NCBI RefSeq assembly: GCF_000204055.1
Contig: NW_006768779.1
Location: 1,419,949 to 1,483,948 of the forward strand
Source: Melampsora larici-populina 98AG31
Taxonomy: Eukaryota > Basidiomycota > Pucciniomycetes > Pucciniales > Melampsoraceae
Direction: 5' to 3'
DNA: 64,000 nt
The notes beneath the pieces were generated by a model. The model searched no databases. It was not told the DNA's origin and saw only the letters and a list, made by a program, of their open reading frames with translations. A program made the translations under genes and the position numbers. Shown in pieces: positions 36,857-46,159 of the stretch; positions within the stretch are counted from its first letter, which is position 1; each line of letters opens with the position of its first letter.

Positions 36857-37325
36857 CAACTTATCACATTCCCATCGGTTAATAACCAGTTACCAACATC
36901 TAATTGTCGCGATATATTTCTATCACTCCTCTAGTCAAGTGCTCAGATTTTTCGTCGGCAGAAAGAACCGTCTAATTCAATGATCTCAGGCCTTCCGTGC
37001 CGTTGCACTTATTAGCTCCATGTGCGCAGTCAATCTCACCCCTCCGTAAAGCGAGATCCTTGATCGTGGATGAGGACATGTCATCAGATTCACACAAACA
37101 CTAAACACGATCATGTCCAATCGTTGACATGTGTGTTAAGATGGTCCGTGCGGCCGCCAACGGCATGCACAGTGAGAGGTACCCGTCGGTCTGCCCGAGT
37201 GACAGCACATGTGACAGCTCGATGCTCACTCTGATCAGAACCCCACTCCTCTGGATCGAACTCATATCAGTCTACACCCTCAACAAAGCATTCCATAACA
37301 AATCAAAGCAGTCACTCGAATCACC
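36857..37325. other. CDC12 promoter region
   Basis: About 470 bp upstream of the septin start, moderately GC-rich. A short frame at 37129 has no resemblance to known proteins and overlaps the 5' leader. Confidence 0.5.
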
Positions 37326-39093
37326 ATGGCAGGAATAGGTATTGCCAACTTACCAAACCAGGTTAGTCTGTCATCATCATCCGTGAAGGAAGATCTCTGT
37401 CATTCTATGTAGCTGATCATTTCTCCACTTCATAACTAGCGTCACAAAATTGTCGCCAAACGAGGCGGTCATTTTACACTGATGGTCGTAGGAGAATCAG
37501 GTCTTGGAAAAGTGTGTGATTGAAATCATCAATTCAATTACTCGAATTGCAGCTTATTGATCTTGATGACTTCATATCCTCTTTTCAAAGACAACATTGA
37601 TCAACACACTATTTTCAACAGAATTGGCAATGGCGAAAGACTATCGTCGAAGGTTTGCCAAACAGTTTGATAAAACTACCGAGATCGGTGCGTGTTTCAC
37701 GGTTTCAGCCAGATACCATAGTCTCGGCCTTTGACACCGGCTCATATGCTCAAAACACAGATATCATCAAGGCCGAACTCGAAGAGAAAGGTTTCAGAGT
37801 CAAGTTGACAGTGATCGACACACCTGGATTTGGAGATTACGTCAACAACCGCGAGAGCTGGGTTCCTATAATCGATTTTATTGATGACCAGCACGAGTCT
37901 TATATGAGACAAGAGCAACAGCCCGAGCGTGGTGATAAACTTGATCTCAGAGTCCACGCCTGTCTTTACTTCATTCGTCCCACTGGCCACACGTACGTCG
38001 TTTTTGGTTTACCTTTCTCAGTGTATCACACCTGATGAAGGTTTGACTCGCCGATAGACTCAAGCCTCTCGATATTGAGACCATGAAGCGTCTTGGATCG
38101 CGAGTGAATTTGATACCTGTGATTGCAAAGGCCGATACATTGACGCCGCAGGATCTCTTGACCTTCAAGCAACGTGTTAGTGATTTCAAACCACATTGAC
38201 CTGACCACTTCCAAGACTGACTGAAATGATTCATTCTCGATACATAGATCAGGGAGGTGATCGCGCACCAGTCCATTCGATGTTACCAACCGCCTATTGA
38301 GACTGATGACGAAGCTTCAGCGGAGCACGCGCGACTTCTGATGGTGAGTTTTGAGCTCACGCCACTCTATTTTAAAAGGGACAACAGTCCATTCTGAACG
38401 GAGCTGGCTAATCATATTTAGTACATCGAATGAACAGGCTGCAATGCCCTTCTCGATCATAGGGTCCACTGAGGATGTGACTACTGGTGATGGTCGATCA
38501 GTCAAAGGTCGAGCGTACCTATGGGGAGTTGCGGAAGGTGTGTAAATATATTACAAGCTATATATGCGTGGAACGGTGCTGATCACGTGGATGGGGTTCC
38601 GGAATTTGTAGTTGAGAACGAGGAGCACTGCGACTTTAAAAAACTGCGTTCGCTATTGATCCGTACACACATGCTCGATTTGATCAACACAACGGAAGAG
38701 ATTCATTATGAGAACTATAGACAGGTTCAAATGGAAACCCGTAAATTTGGAGAGCCAAAAGTCAAGAAACTCGATAACCCCAAATTCAAGGAAGAAGAGG
38801 AAACTTTGAGGAAACGATTTACAGAGCAGGTCAAATTGGAAGAAAGCCGATTCCGCAGCTGGGAGCAACATGTGCGTCACTCATTAGAGCTCCATCTCCT
38901 TATAACCCATGTTCTTTTCTGGCATAATAATGACTCATCTTCTGATGGCGTTGAAAAACAGTTGATCGCCGAAAGAGACAGGCTCAATAAGGATTTGGAA
39001 CAAGCTCACTCCTCTATCAAAGTTTTGGAGAGTGAACTGGACAGTATGCAAGGTGGTTACGGCTCTCAAGGTCGAGGAGGTACGAGACGCTGA
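37326..39093 (+). CDS. CDC12: Septin, CDC12 class
   Basis: A filament-forming GTPase of the septin ring at bud necks, septa and growing tips. ATG 37326 opens the short exon [12 protein letters not shown], the N-terminal signature of CDC12/AspC-type septins. Next come [20 protein letters not shown] and [16 protein letters not shown] (P-loop G1), [15 protein letters not shown] (G3), [50 protein letters not shown] (G4) and the septin unique element ending [18 protein letters not shown]. The C-terminus ([20 protein letters not shown], then VLESELDSM) is the coiled coil that pairs with CDC3-class septins. About nine exons; the stop is at 39091-39093. The tail [13 protein letters not shown] is short. 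The catalytic motifs appear intact. Confidence 0.93.
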
Positions 39094-39456
39094 AGAACAA
39101 CCGGTGGAAAATTGAAACTCCATATCACAGTTTGTCCGTTTAGAGTCCTTTACCTGCTGTTGAAGCATTGAAGATTGGACGACAAGCATCTTTGTTCATT
39201 GTATAATTTTGGTAGCGTATGCGGTATTTTTCCAAGTCATCTTAGGTCCTGTTAGACTCGTCGCAGCTATTGCTAAAACGCAGTTGAACCTCAACTTTTC
39301 ATTCTTCCAAAGGTTTAATGCCCCCTGACTGTGACCTCTTCATTCTGTTCATCAATCTGTCTATGTGATAGTGAGATAATGATTGTCTTTGAGATGCGGG
39401 CCTCACCCGAGAGCAATATATCTTTTGAGATCGGCAGTGTTGAATCTTGTAAATGT
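39094..39456. other. CDC12 3' flank
   Basis: No gene seen. It ends at the left terminal repeat of the large composite element. Confidence 0.6.
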
Positions 39457-39718
39457 GGTGTGGACTCAAGTAAGGATTAGACAGGGAGCAGGGAAGGATT
39501 TTTATGACCAAGAGGTTCTATTTATCCATGTTGGATATAATTGATCCAACTGATCTCCTGAAGGAAGATATGTATTATTGGTGAGCTAATGAGTCCTGAC
39601 CCATAGCCGCCAAGTCTATTGATCAGAATAGGCAGTCAATAAGAGTCCCATCAGGAGGGGCAGGCATGAGCTTTAATGAATGAAAATGATCTATGTCTCC
39701 TGTGACACTAGGCCAATA
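39457..39718. repeat. Left terminal inverted repeat of the 6.5-kb element
   Basis: Pairs with 45720-45988. Shared blocks include GTGATCCAACTGATCTCC (left TTGATCC...), CAGTCAATAAGAG and ATGATCTATGTCTCCTG. Confidence 0.85.
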
Positions 39719-39808
39719 TAAGATGCCTCAAATTAGAAATACCTACAATAGGGCTCAACTTCAAAACATTTACATTTTACTTCTATGAATCAGGTAAACT
39801 TTATCTTA

Positions 39809-40368
39809 GGGGGGCTCAGGTCAATCTTTTCAAGGTGTTTTGCTAAAAATTGGGGAGATCTTTTTATGAAACATGCTGTAAAAAGGGTTTCCTGTTTTGT
39901 GGAACCAGATTGTCAGCAGTGGTCAACAGCAATCAACAGCTTCTTGGGAAGCCATTAGGGGGCTCAGGTCAAGCAATGTTGCACCTTTGAGCGTACAAAA
40001 GAAATCCCACATTCATAATTTTTGCATAACTTTTATGACCTTGTGATTTCTTTAACAACATCTCAATTTTTTTAGAGCAGAAAATTTACACAAACTTACA
40101 GCAATAAGAACACCCAAACAAGTGTAAAACAAAAAACACTAGACTTACAATGTGAGGTGAAAAGGCAAAGAAAGGTGTCAAGACTGATATAATAAGTGGC
40201 AAAAACCCACAAAAGAAAACAGATTATGGATCAATGATCTCAAAAATCTGTTTATTGCTGTTGACCATCCTGTTCTACAAAACACAAGCCTTTTTACAGC
40301 ACAGTACCGTAAAAATATTTCCCCAATCTTTGAAGGAAACACCTTAAAAATCTTGACCTGAGCCCCCC
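39809..40368. mobile_element. 560-bp MITE with GGGGGGCTCAGGTCAA ends and 5-bp TSD
   Basis: The left end GGGGGGCTCAGGTCAA and right end TTGACCTGAGCCCCCC are exact inverses. The arms (about 39809-39945 and 40233-40368) remain alignable for about 140 bp, sharing AAGGTGTTT, ATTGGGG and TGCTGTAAAAAGG. TCTTA flanks both ends directly (39804-39808 and 40369-40373). It lies within the 39719-40922 element. It contains a further internal GGGGGCTCAGGTCAAG end at 39959 from another copy. Confidence 0.8.
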
Positions 40369-40618
40369 TCTTAATCCATAACCTCTTTTCTTTTATGGGT
40401 GTTTGCTACTTATTCTATCAGTCTTGACAATGATACCTTTCTTTGCTTTTTCATCTCACATTGTAAGTTTAGTGTTTTTTGTTTTATAGTTGTTCAGGTT
40501 GTCTTATTGCTCTAAATTTGCGTAAATTGCCTACTTATAAAAATTTGAGATTTATAGTTGTTCAGGTTGTCTTATTGCTCTAAATTTGCGTAAATTGGAT
40601 ACTTATAAAAAATTGAGA
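40040..40618. repeat. Second overlapping inverted repeat and a 67-bp tandem duplication
   Basis: The segment 40058-40215 (CATCTCAATTTTTTTAGAGC ... AAACAGATTATGG) reappears inverted at about 40375-40618. Part of the right copy is tandemly duplicated: the block beginning ATAGTTGTTCAGGTTGTCTT occurs at about 40485 and again at about 40552. The arrangement crosses the boundary of the 560-bp MITE, which shows repeated insertion of related copies. Confidence 0.65.
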
Positions 40619-40622
40619 TATT

Positions 40623-41000
40623 AAGGGGGCTCAGGTCAAGATTTTTGCAGCCTTGTCCTAAGAAATTGGGCAAAGTTTTTTACAGTACCATGCTGTAAGG
40701 ACCTTTCCCAATGTGTAAAAGAATTATGTTGCTGAGCAGCAAATTTACATAAATTTACGCAAATTTGCTGCTCAAAAGAAGTTGGGATGTCTTAAAACTT
40801 TCCCAATTTCAAGAACTTTTGTGTAAATTATATGGAATTGGGAGAAAAATATGATCAAAGCAGTAAAATAACTTGATGAATGTTGAGCGCTATTGTAGGT
40901 ATTTCCAACTTGAGACATCTTATATTCAGGGGATTCAAGTCAATTTATTTTGTGAAAATTGTATAAAAACAGACAAGTTTTTTACAACAGCGTATTTTCA
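40623..41000. repeat. Truncated ends of the GGGGGCTCAGGTCAAG family
   Basis: A left end GGGGGCTCAGGTCAAGATTT at 40623 lacks a matching right end nearby. A diverged end GGGGATTCAAGTCAATTT starts at about 40928, just beyond the foldback element. Both look like fragments of the family at 39809 and 45382. Confidence 0.55.
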
Positions 41001-41219
41001 AAAACTTGTCCAATCTCATGAAAGATGCTGTAAATGATATGAGCCCAAAATTAGGAAACTTGTCCATTCTATACAATCTGGACAGCACTGTACCAGATTG
41101 TCTATGATTTGGAGCAAATTTTACTTTTATGTTTTTGTTTCCCCTTGAACAAGTCCATCAAATGCAATTTCATCCTCAATTTTTTAATTAATAACCTCTT
41201 CAATCTATCAAATAAGATG

Positions 41220-42710
41220 GTCCATACATTTTGAAGGAAGAAGAGGCGGAGGTTGAAAACTTTTGTTCCATAATGGATGTCAAGGAAGAAGACAATTTCT
41301 CAGCAGAGCAGGCCTTGGGCAAAAAGAACATTCCTTCAATTGGTGACATAATATTTGAAGATGATCCAGACAGTGGTGGCCTTATTGATATCTTAGTCAA
41401 AAAGACTGGTGAGGCTTGAGATGCATAAGAAATCTTAGAATCTCTATGGTACCACAATGCTCAATGGAAGATGCTATATGAGATGGACGTCAGTATCAAT
41501 GACCTCCTCCAAAATTGAGAGGTCAAGTTTTGACAATGCATGCAAACCTCTCATACTGGTTTACATGGTGTTCTTGGTAGGATCTCCACTCATCCTATCT
41601 TCATGTCCATCACCAACAAGCCACAGCCTCCAGTCATCATTCAACTAGCTCTTGCCCTTGAATGCCTCGGCAGAAACAGAAATGTTTGTGTGGTGCGTAG
41701 GATGGGAAGAGATCATAAAGGCTCAATGGGAGCTATCACCAAATGTACATGCTGTGTGATTTGCACCATAATTGACACCATTAAAAACTATGTACAGTGG
41801 CCTGTACCCGAGAAAACAAGAGATGATCTAAGTGGTGATGGCACTAGAGGCCTTTGCTGGGTGTGTAGGCTTCATTGATGGAACAAACATCCCTCTGTAT
41901 CAACGGCCAGGTCTTGATGACAAGACCTTTTTTGATCAAAAGAATGTTACTCCATCAATTGTCAAGTTTTCTGTGACTGTGATCACTGTATCACCGCTTT
42001 CTACACTGGATGGCCTGGATCTGTTCACAATAACAAGGCTTTTGCAAGGTTGACACTGTGTAAAAATTCAGAATGTTTGTTTTCTGAAGGTGAGCCCAAT
42101 TTTTCTGCTTGACTATCATCTAATCTAACCATGTTGTACTTGCAGACATTTGGTTAAAGTCTCTTTCATCATTAGGTGAATATCTATTAACACCATGTCT
42201 GTGTGGTGTTTGCTTATCAACAAACGCACACAAGTCACCTTTGTGCCTCAAAGACATTCCGTGTGCGCTTGTTGTTGGGCAACTGCCACAAGGACACAGT
42301 GTGAGCAACTCCACTAACAATAATTACAAGGGAATAGCAGCCAGGCTTGAGTGAAAAAATAAAATTAATAAACTCATTTTCACTTGGATATGCTACAAAC
42401 ATACCATTGGGGTATTGAAGTGCTGTTGGACATCACTCTAGGTCTTTGCCTCTACAAGCCAATACACATGGAGTCAATCCTTTGGTGGATTTATGCTTGT
42501 TTCATACTACACAACTTGCTTGCTGCGCTGGGAGATCAATGGGAGGAGGAGTATGCTGATGAGTATGCAAATGAAATGTATCAAGGGGTAGATAACTTGG
42601 TTTTAGAGATGAATGATGGAATTGGAGAGAATGAAATGAGGCATTTATGCAGAGAGCTAGTGTAAGATGTTGCTGTGGCTTTTGAAGATGAAGAAGAAGA
42701 CATGTAGGGA
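41220..42710 (+). pseudogene. Degenerate PIF/Harbinger-type (DDE_Tnp_4) transposase
   Basis: Coding remnants in shifting frames. 41620-41830 gives QLALALECLG and IKNYVQWPVPEKTRDDLS. 41832-41980 gives FAGCVGFIDGTNIPLYQRPG then LDDKTFFDQKN, the diagnostic first DDE block (D in GFIDGT). A +1 shift then gives YTGWPGSVHNNKAFARL, where families read GWPGS-x-HDS; the catalytic Asp is Asn here. 42384-42665 gives CFILHNLLAALGDQWEEE, the usual C-terminal HNLL block. Frameshifts, a changed active-site residue and an inserted hairpin MITE (42191-42303) make it inactive. A second acidic frame (41231-41419, EEEAEVENFCS) precedes it and may be its N-terminal part. Confidence 0.8.
42191..42303. mobile_element. 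Hairpin MITE (copy 2, diverged), inside the transposase remnant
   Basis: Starts CACCATGTCTGTGTGGTGTT and ends GGACACAGTGTG. Alignment with the 36746-36856 element runs end to end: TTGCTTATCAACAAACGCAC matches TCGCTCGTCGACGAGCGCGC, and TGCCTCAAAG and GTGTGCGCTTGTTGTTG also match. The differences are largely C-to-T and G-to-A changes, as expected for an older or RIP-like decayed copy. Confidence 0.7.
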
Positions 42711-43751
42711 AAAAAATCTTTGTTTTATAAATTCACTTGTAATTTTCATGCAAAGAAACAAAGGCTCCCATTTTCATGTTAGGTAACAAACTTGGATGTG
42801 CAAATGAATTGATTAACAACAAGTGATCACAAAAAAGTTCACATTTTCATTGATTAAAATGAGTAAAAGTTGACAAACAACACTCTCATTTGCCAAATAT
42901 CATCATCATATAGTCCAATATTAGCTCAAGAGACGTACCACCGGTGAGACGTACCATGTGTTTGACATCTCCATCACATTCAATATACAAGCCTTAAACA
43001 CTTCTGAACAAACTTGTGACTCCTCTAATGCATGTGATTGACGTGTCTGTATGTTAAATGTCTCTCAAGACCAGGCAAGTAATGTTTGTCCTTCTGGGCT
43101 TTGAATTCACATTTGAATTTGTCCCAGGTCAAAGCTTCTCCTGCTTGAGCATTATTGGCCTCAAGTTCCTTGATGTCATTCTCATTCTTGACCTGGGATT
43201 TTGAATTGAAGAAGGCATACTTCTTTTCATCGTGGTTGTCAATCAATGAGTTTGCTGGTCCTCTGTGACGCTTTTGATTGGCATCAACTGATGACAAAGG
43301 TTTGGCAGGTTGATTGGAATTTTTGACATTTTTGTTGGTTGTTTGAAGTGGTCTCAGCAGATTTGATTGGTGATGCAGGACTGACTCTCGGATTTGGTGT
43401 ATTGGTATCAAACTTAGGCAAATGGAGTGGAAATGGTAGCAAAGGAAATAAAGGTGACTGTGAACGTTCAGTTTCATTTTTATCTTCATTTGGACCAAAT
43501 TTGTCATCTTACTTTTCCAAACAAGCAATATTGCTGTGAGTTGCCAAGTCTTCATCTGAATTGGGGTTGACCTCAATTTGGTTGTCAGATTGAGCATGGA
43601 AGATATAGTAGATGGCCGGGTCATCATTGGCAAGCGCGGTAAGAAGAGGATTGATTACATTTCATGATTTTCACTATGATTCCTAGTGTACTCATAGGAG
43701 TTGGTTGAATCTAAATTAGCTTCTTCTTCAATCACAGGTTTGTGCTGATCT

Positions 43752-43759
43752 GTGGTATC
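43752..43759. repeat. 8-bp target-site duplication (left)
   Basis: GTGGTATC, repeated exactly at 44127-44134. Confidence 0.85.
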
Positions 43760-44126
43760 AATCCCTGACGCCAGCACAGGGTAGCACATTTTTGGTGCAA
43801 AATGCACTGCACTGGTGATTGGCGCTGTGAGGACTGTGCTGCACTGAGAACGCAGCACAGTGGGTCAAAGATGGGAAGTCCCCTGTGCTGGAAACATAAA
43901 AGTGTTGTGCAGCGCAGCACAGGGGTGCATGTTTTGAGGGCAGGAATTGATTTGCACCAGCAGGAAACTGCGCTGGGCTGTGGTGTGATTCTGCGCAGTG
44001 GCCAAAATATTGCCGGGCCCCTGCAGTGTGAAAGAGAACAGTGTGGTTTTTGGCGGATCCCAAGGTGCTGGGGTCCAGCGCATCCGCAGTTTGCACGCAG
44101 TGAAGTGCGCTGCAGGTCAGGGGTTG
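43760..44126. mobile_element. 367-bp GC-rich MITE with 8-bp TSD (hAT-like)
   Basis: The left end AATCCCTGACGCCAGCAC and inverted right end CAACCCCTGACCTGCAGCGC share CCCTGAC and the CAGC-CAC block. An exact 8-bp duplication, GTGGTATC, lies immediately outside. The interior is unusually GC-rich and full of CAGCRCAG words. 8-bp duplications are usual for hAT elements. It splits the minus-strand ORF of the larger element. Confidence 0.82.
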
Positions 44127-44134
44127 GTGGTATC
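44127..44134. repeat. 8-bp target-site duplication (right)
   Basis: GTGGTATC, identical to 43752-43759. Confidence 0.85.
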
Positions 44135-45381
44135 TATAAGAGCCTGTGGGGAAATATTTGCTTTGTGTCTGGAAAGGTTGTCCATAAGTTCATAGCAAGG
44201 ACAAATAGATTCTTGGTTTGCTCAAATACTATTGATGTCTTTAGCAGTATCATTATTCTCATGCCCTTTGCCAGTCAAAGTTGACAGATTCCTTGCCTTG
44301 ATGTAATTCTCCTTGATCCATCTCTACCACTTCAACAACTCATAACCTTTCAAAACCATTTGATCAGTGTTGTTTTTTGTTGACTTGCAATGATTATCAT
44401 CATGAAAGACATTGATCATACTTGCCACTGTGCTCCACGCTCCATCATTGCTGAGACCAGACATGGCTTGATTCCAGGTCCAAAAAGAGTGTTATTGACT
44501 TTAGGCTTGCTGACCTCCTCAATCAGACGCTCAAGATCCTTGTTATCAAAGAAAGGAATGTTATGAGCTTTCTCTTTATCAACAATTAGCTCATTGTCTT
44601 GGACAGGTCTCGGTAATGTAGATGATTTTTTAAAGTGGAGGGTTCAGGGAGACTTGAAAGAATCATTGCATGCTGTTTTGATACAGTCCTCTTAGGGGGT
44701 ACTGGAGCTTGTGATGTTCCTGGAACTTTGGATCCTGAATCAATCTGGTGGCAGAATTCTTTTGACTTTTGAATCTCAGCTGGAGTTGGAGTTGCATTGG
44801 GAGCCAGCTTCAAGAATGTGTTATCCTCCTGGACCTGTTTCTTTGTCCTGTGAACCATTCTAACAACAATCAAGAGTCTCAGCAAACACATCACCTATCA
44901 AATTCATTCCTTATAAACTCAAACAAATGAACCTGGTAATTGATTGATTGGGTTCAATTTCATCTTTATCTACCACCAGTGTTATCACACCCTGAATAAA
45001 TCCTGGCTGGCTGATGCTTGAGACCCAAACATAGAATATGGTCAGTAAGTCAATTGTATACTTCAATGGATTGAACACTGCTTGTCTCACCTTAGTTTAA
45101 GCATGAAAGGGCCAATGAAGGTAAAGTACTGATGATTGAAGTTGAAATAGAAATTGAGAAGAGATTGGTTGTGAAGATCATATCTGAAGTAAAAGTTGAG
45201 ATTCAAAATGGTAATTGACAAATGGTTCAATGTGATGATGGAGAACTGATAAACTAAAGAACTGAAGGACAACTGAAGAATCAAAGAGGTGCTCAAGATA
45301 TGATCTTGACTTATCTTTTTGAATTGGTCAGCTGTCAAAATTACCACAAATGCGCAGCAACTTGTCCGGATTGCTGTATTA

Positions 45382-45719
45382 GGGGGTTCAAGTTAAGTTT
45401 TTTTACGTTTTTTTACGCTACAACAACTTGCCTGTTGTTGTAAAATATGCGTAAATTTTATAAAACGGGACACCTTTTTAGGTGTCCTGAATTAAAATTA
45501 GGTTGGTTTTACACAAAAAAAATTACAAAAAAACTTGCCTGAATTTTAAAAAAATATGCAAAAACAAACAAACTTGAAACCCCCTATTCTTACGCAAATA
45601 TACAGTTTTATGAATTCGGGCACCCCAAAAGGTGTGCTTTAAACTTTACAGTATATTTTACAGTGTCGGACAACTTGTTGGATTGCAAGATACCATAAAA
45701 GTCTTGACTTGAACCCCCC
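45382..45719. mobile_element. 338-bp MITE, same family as 39809-40368
   Basis: The left end GGGGGTTCAAGTTAAG and right end CTTGACTTGAACCCCCC are near-perfect inverses. Arms continue with ACAACTTG-type blocks. The flanks are TATTA (left) and TATTG (right), a nearly identical 5-bp pair. It abuts the right terminal repeat of the large element. Confidence 0.75.
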
Positions 45720-45988
45720 TATTGGCCCAGTGTTGCAGGAGACATAGATCATTTTCATCAATCAAAGCTCATGCCTACCCCTCCTGATGGGTCTCTTATT
45801 GACTGCATATTCTGACCAATAGACTTGGCAGCTATGGGTCATAACTCAGGAGCTTGGTAATAATGCATATCTTCCTTCAGGAGATCAGTTGGATCACTTA
45901 TGTCTAATAGTAGCATAGATAAATAGAACCTGCTTGGTTATAAAAATCTTTCCCTGCTCCCTGTCTAATCCTTACTTGAGTCCACACC
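45720..45988. repeat. Right terminal inverted repeat of the 6.5-kb element
   Basis: Inverse of 39457-39718. Confidence 0.85.
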
Positions 45989-46159
45989 GGATTTTCAAGT
46001 TCAGTAGGTGTCCGATTCAGTAGTAAATAAGCCCATGTACACATATGAGTTCTGGGTTTGTCTGAAAATCAGGAGGCTGTACCACTTACTTGATACCTTC
46101 AAAGACTGACAACAGCACCAAGATTTATGATGCAAGTCAGACAATTCTTATCTATTTAT

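Larger units (their letters stand above)
39719..40922. mobile_element. 1.2-kb foldback element nested in the left arm region
   Basis: Begins TAAGATGCCTCAAATTAGA (39719) and ends as its inverse, CTTGAGACATCTTA (to 40922). The pairing continues inward through GAAATACCTACAATAGGGCT. Flanking TA on both sides is compatible with a 2-3-bp target duplication. It interrupts the outer element between GGCCAATA and a GGGG-TTCAAGTCAA type end. Its interior is filled with elements of another family. Confidence 0.65.
43025..44894 (-). pseudogene. Possible second-ORF remnants of the TIR element (minus strand)
   Basis: Open minus-strand stretches at 43025-43633 (ending in a Lys/Asp-rich segment, WDKFKCEFKAQKDKHYLPGL) and 44586-44894 are separated by an inserted MITE (43760-44126) and by a frame at about 44290-44520 (minus: SGLSNDGAWSTVASMINVFH). 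PIF/Harbinger elements usually carry a second, Myb/SANT-like protein beside the transposase. The position fits, but I cannot identify a Myb motif, so this is inference. Confidence 0.35.
39457..45988. mobile_element. 6.5-kb terminal-inverted-repeat element with decayed transposase and nested MITEs
   Basis: Inverted arms lie at 39457-39718 and 45720-45988, about 265 bp each and roughly 88% identical by eye. Both read GGTGTGGACTCAAGTAAGG from the outside in and end with GGCCAATA. No clear target duplication could be read outside them; the flanks CTTGTAAATGT and CTTGAAAATCC (inverted) suggest the arms may extend slightly further. Inside are a dead PIF/Harbinger-type transposase (41220-42710) and several smaller inserted elements. 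Possible second-ORF remnants are on the minus strand (43025-43633 and 44280-44894). The element sits about 360 bp behind CDC12. Confidence 0.8.

Noticed and set aside
43802..44284. 160-codon plus-strand frame
   Set aside because: Lies almost wholly within the GC-rich MITE 43760-44126, where GC content removes stops.
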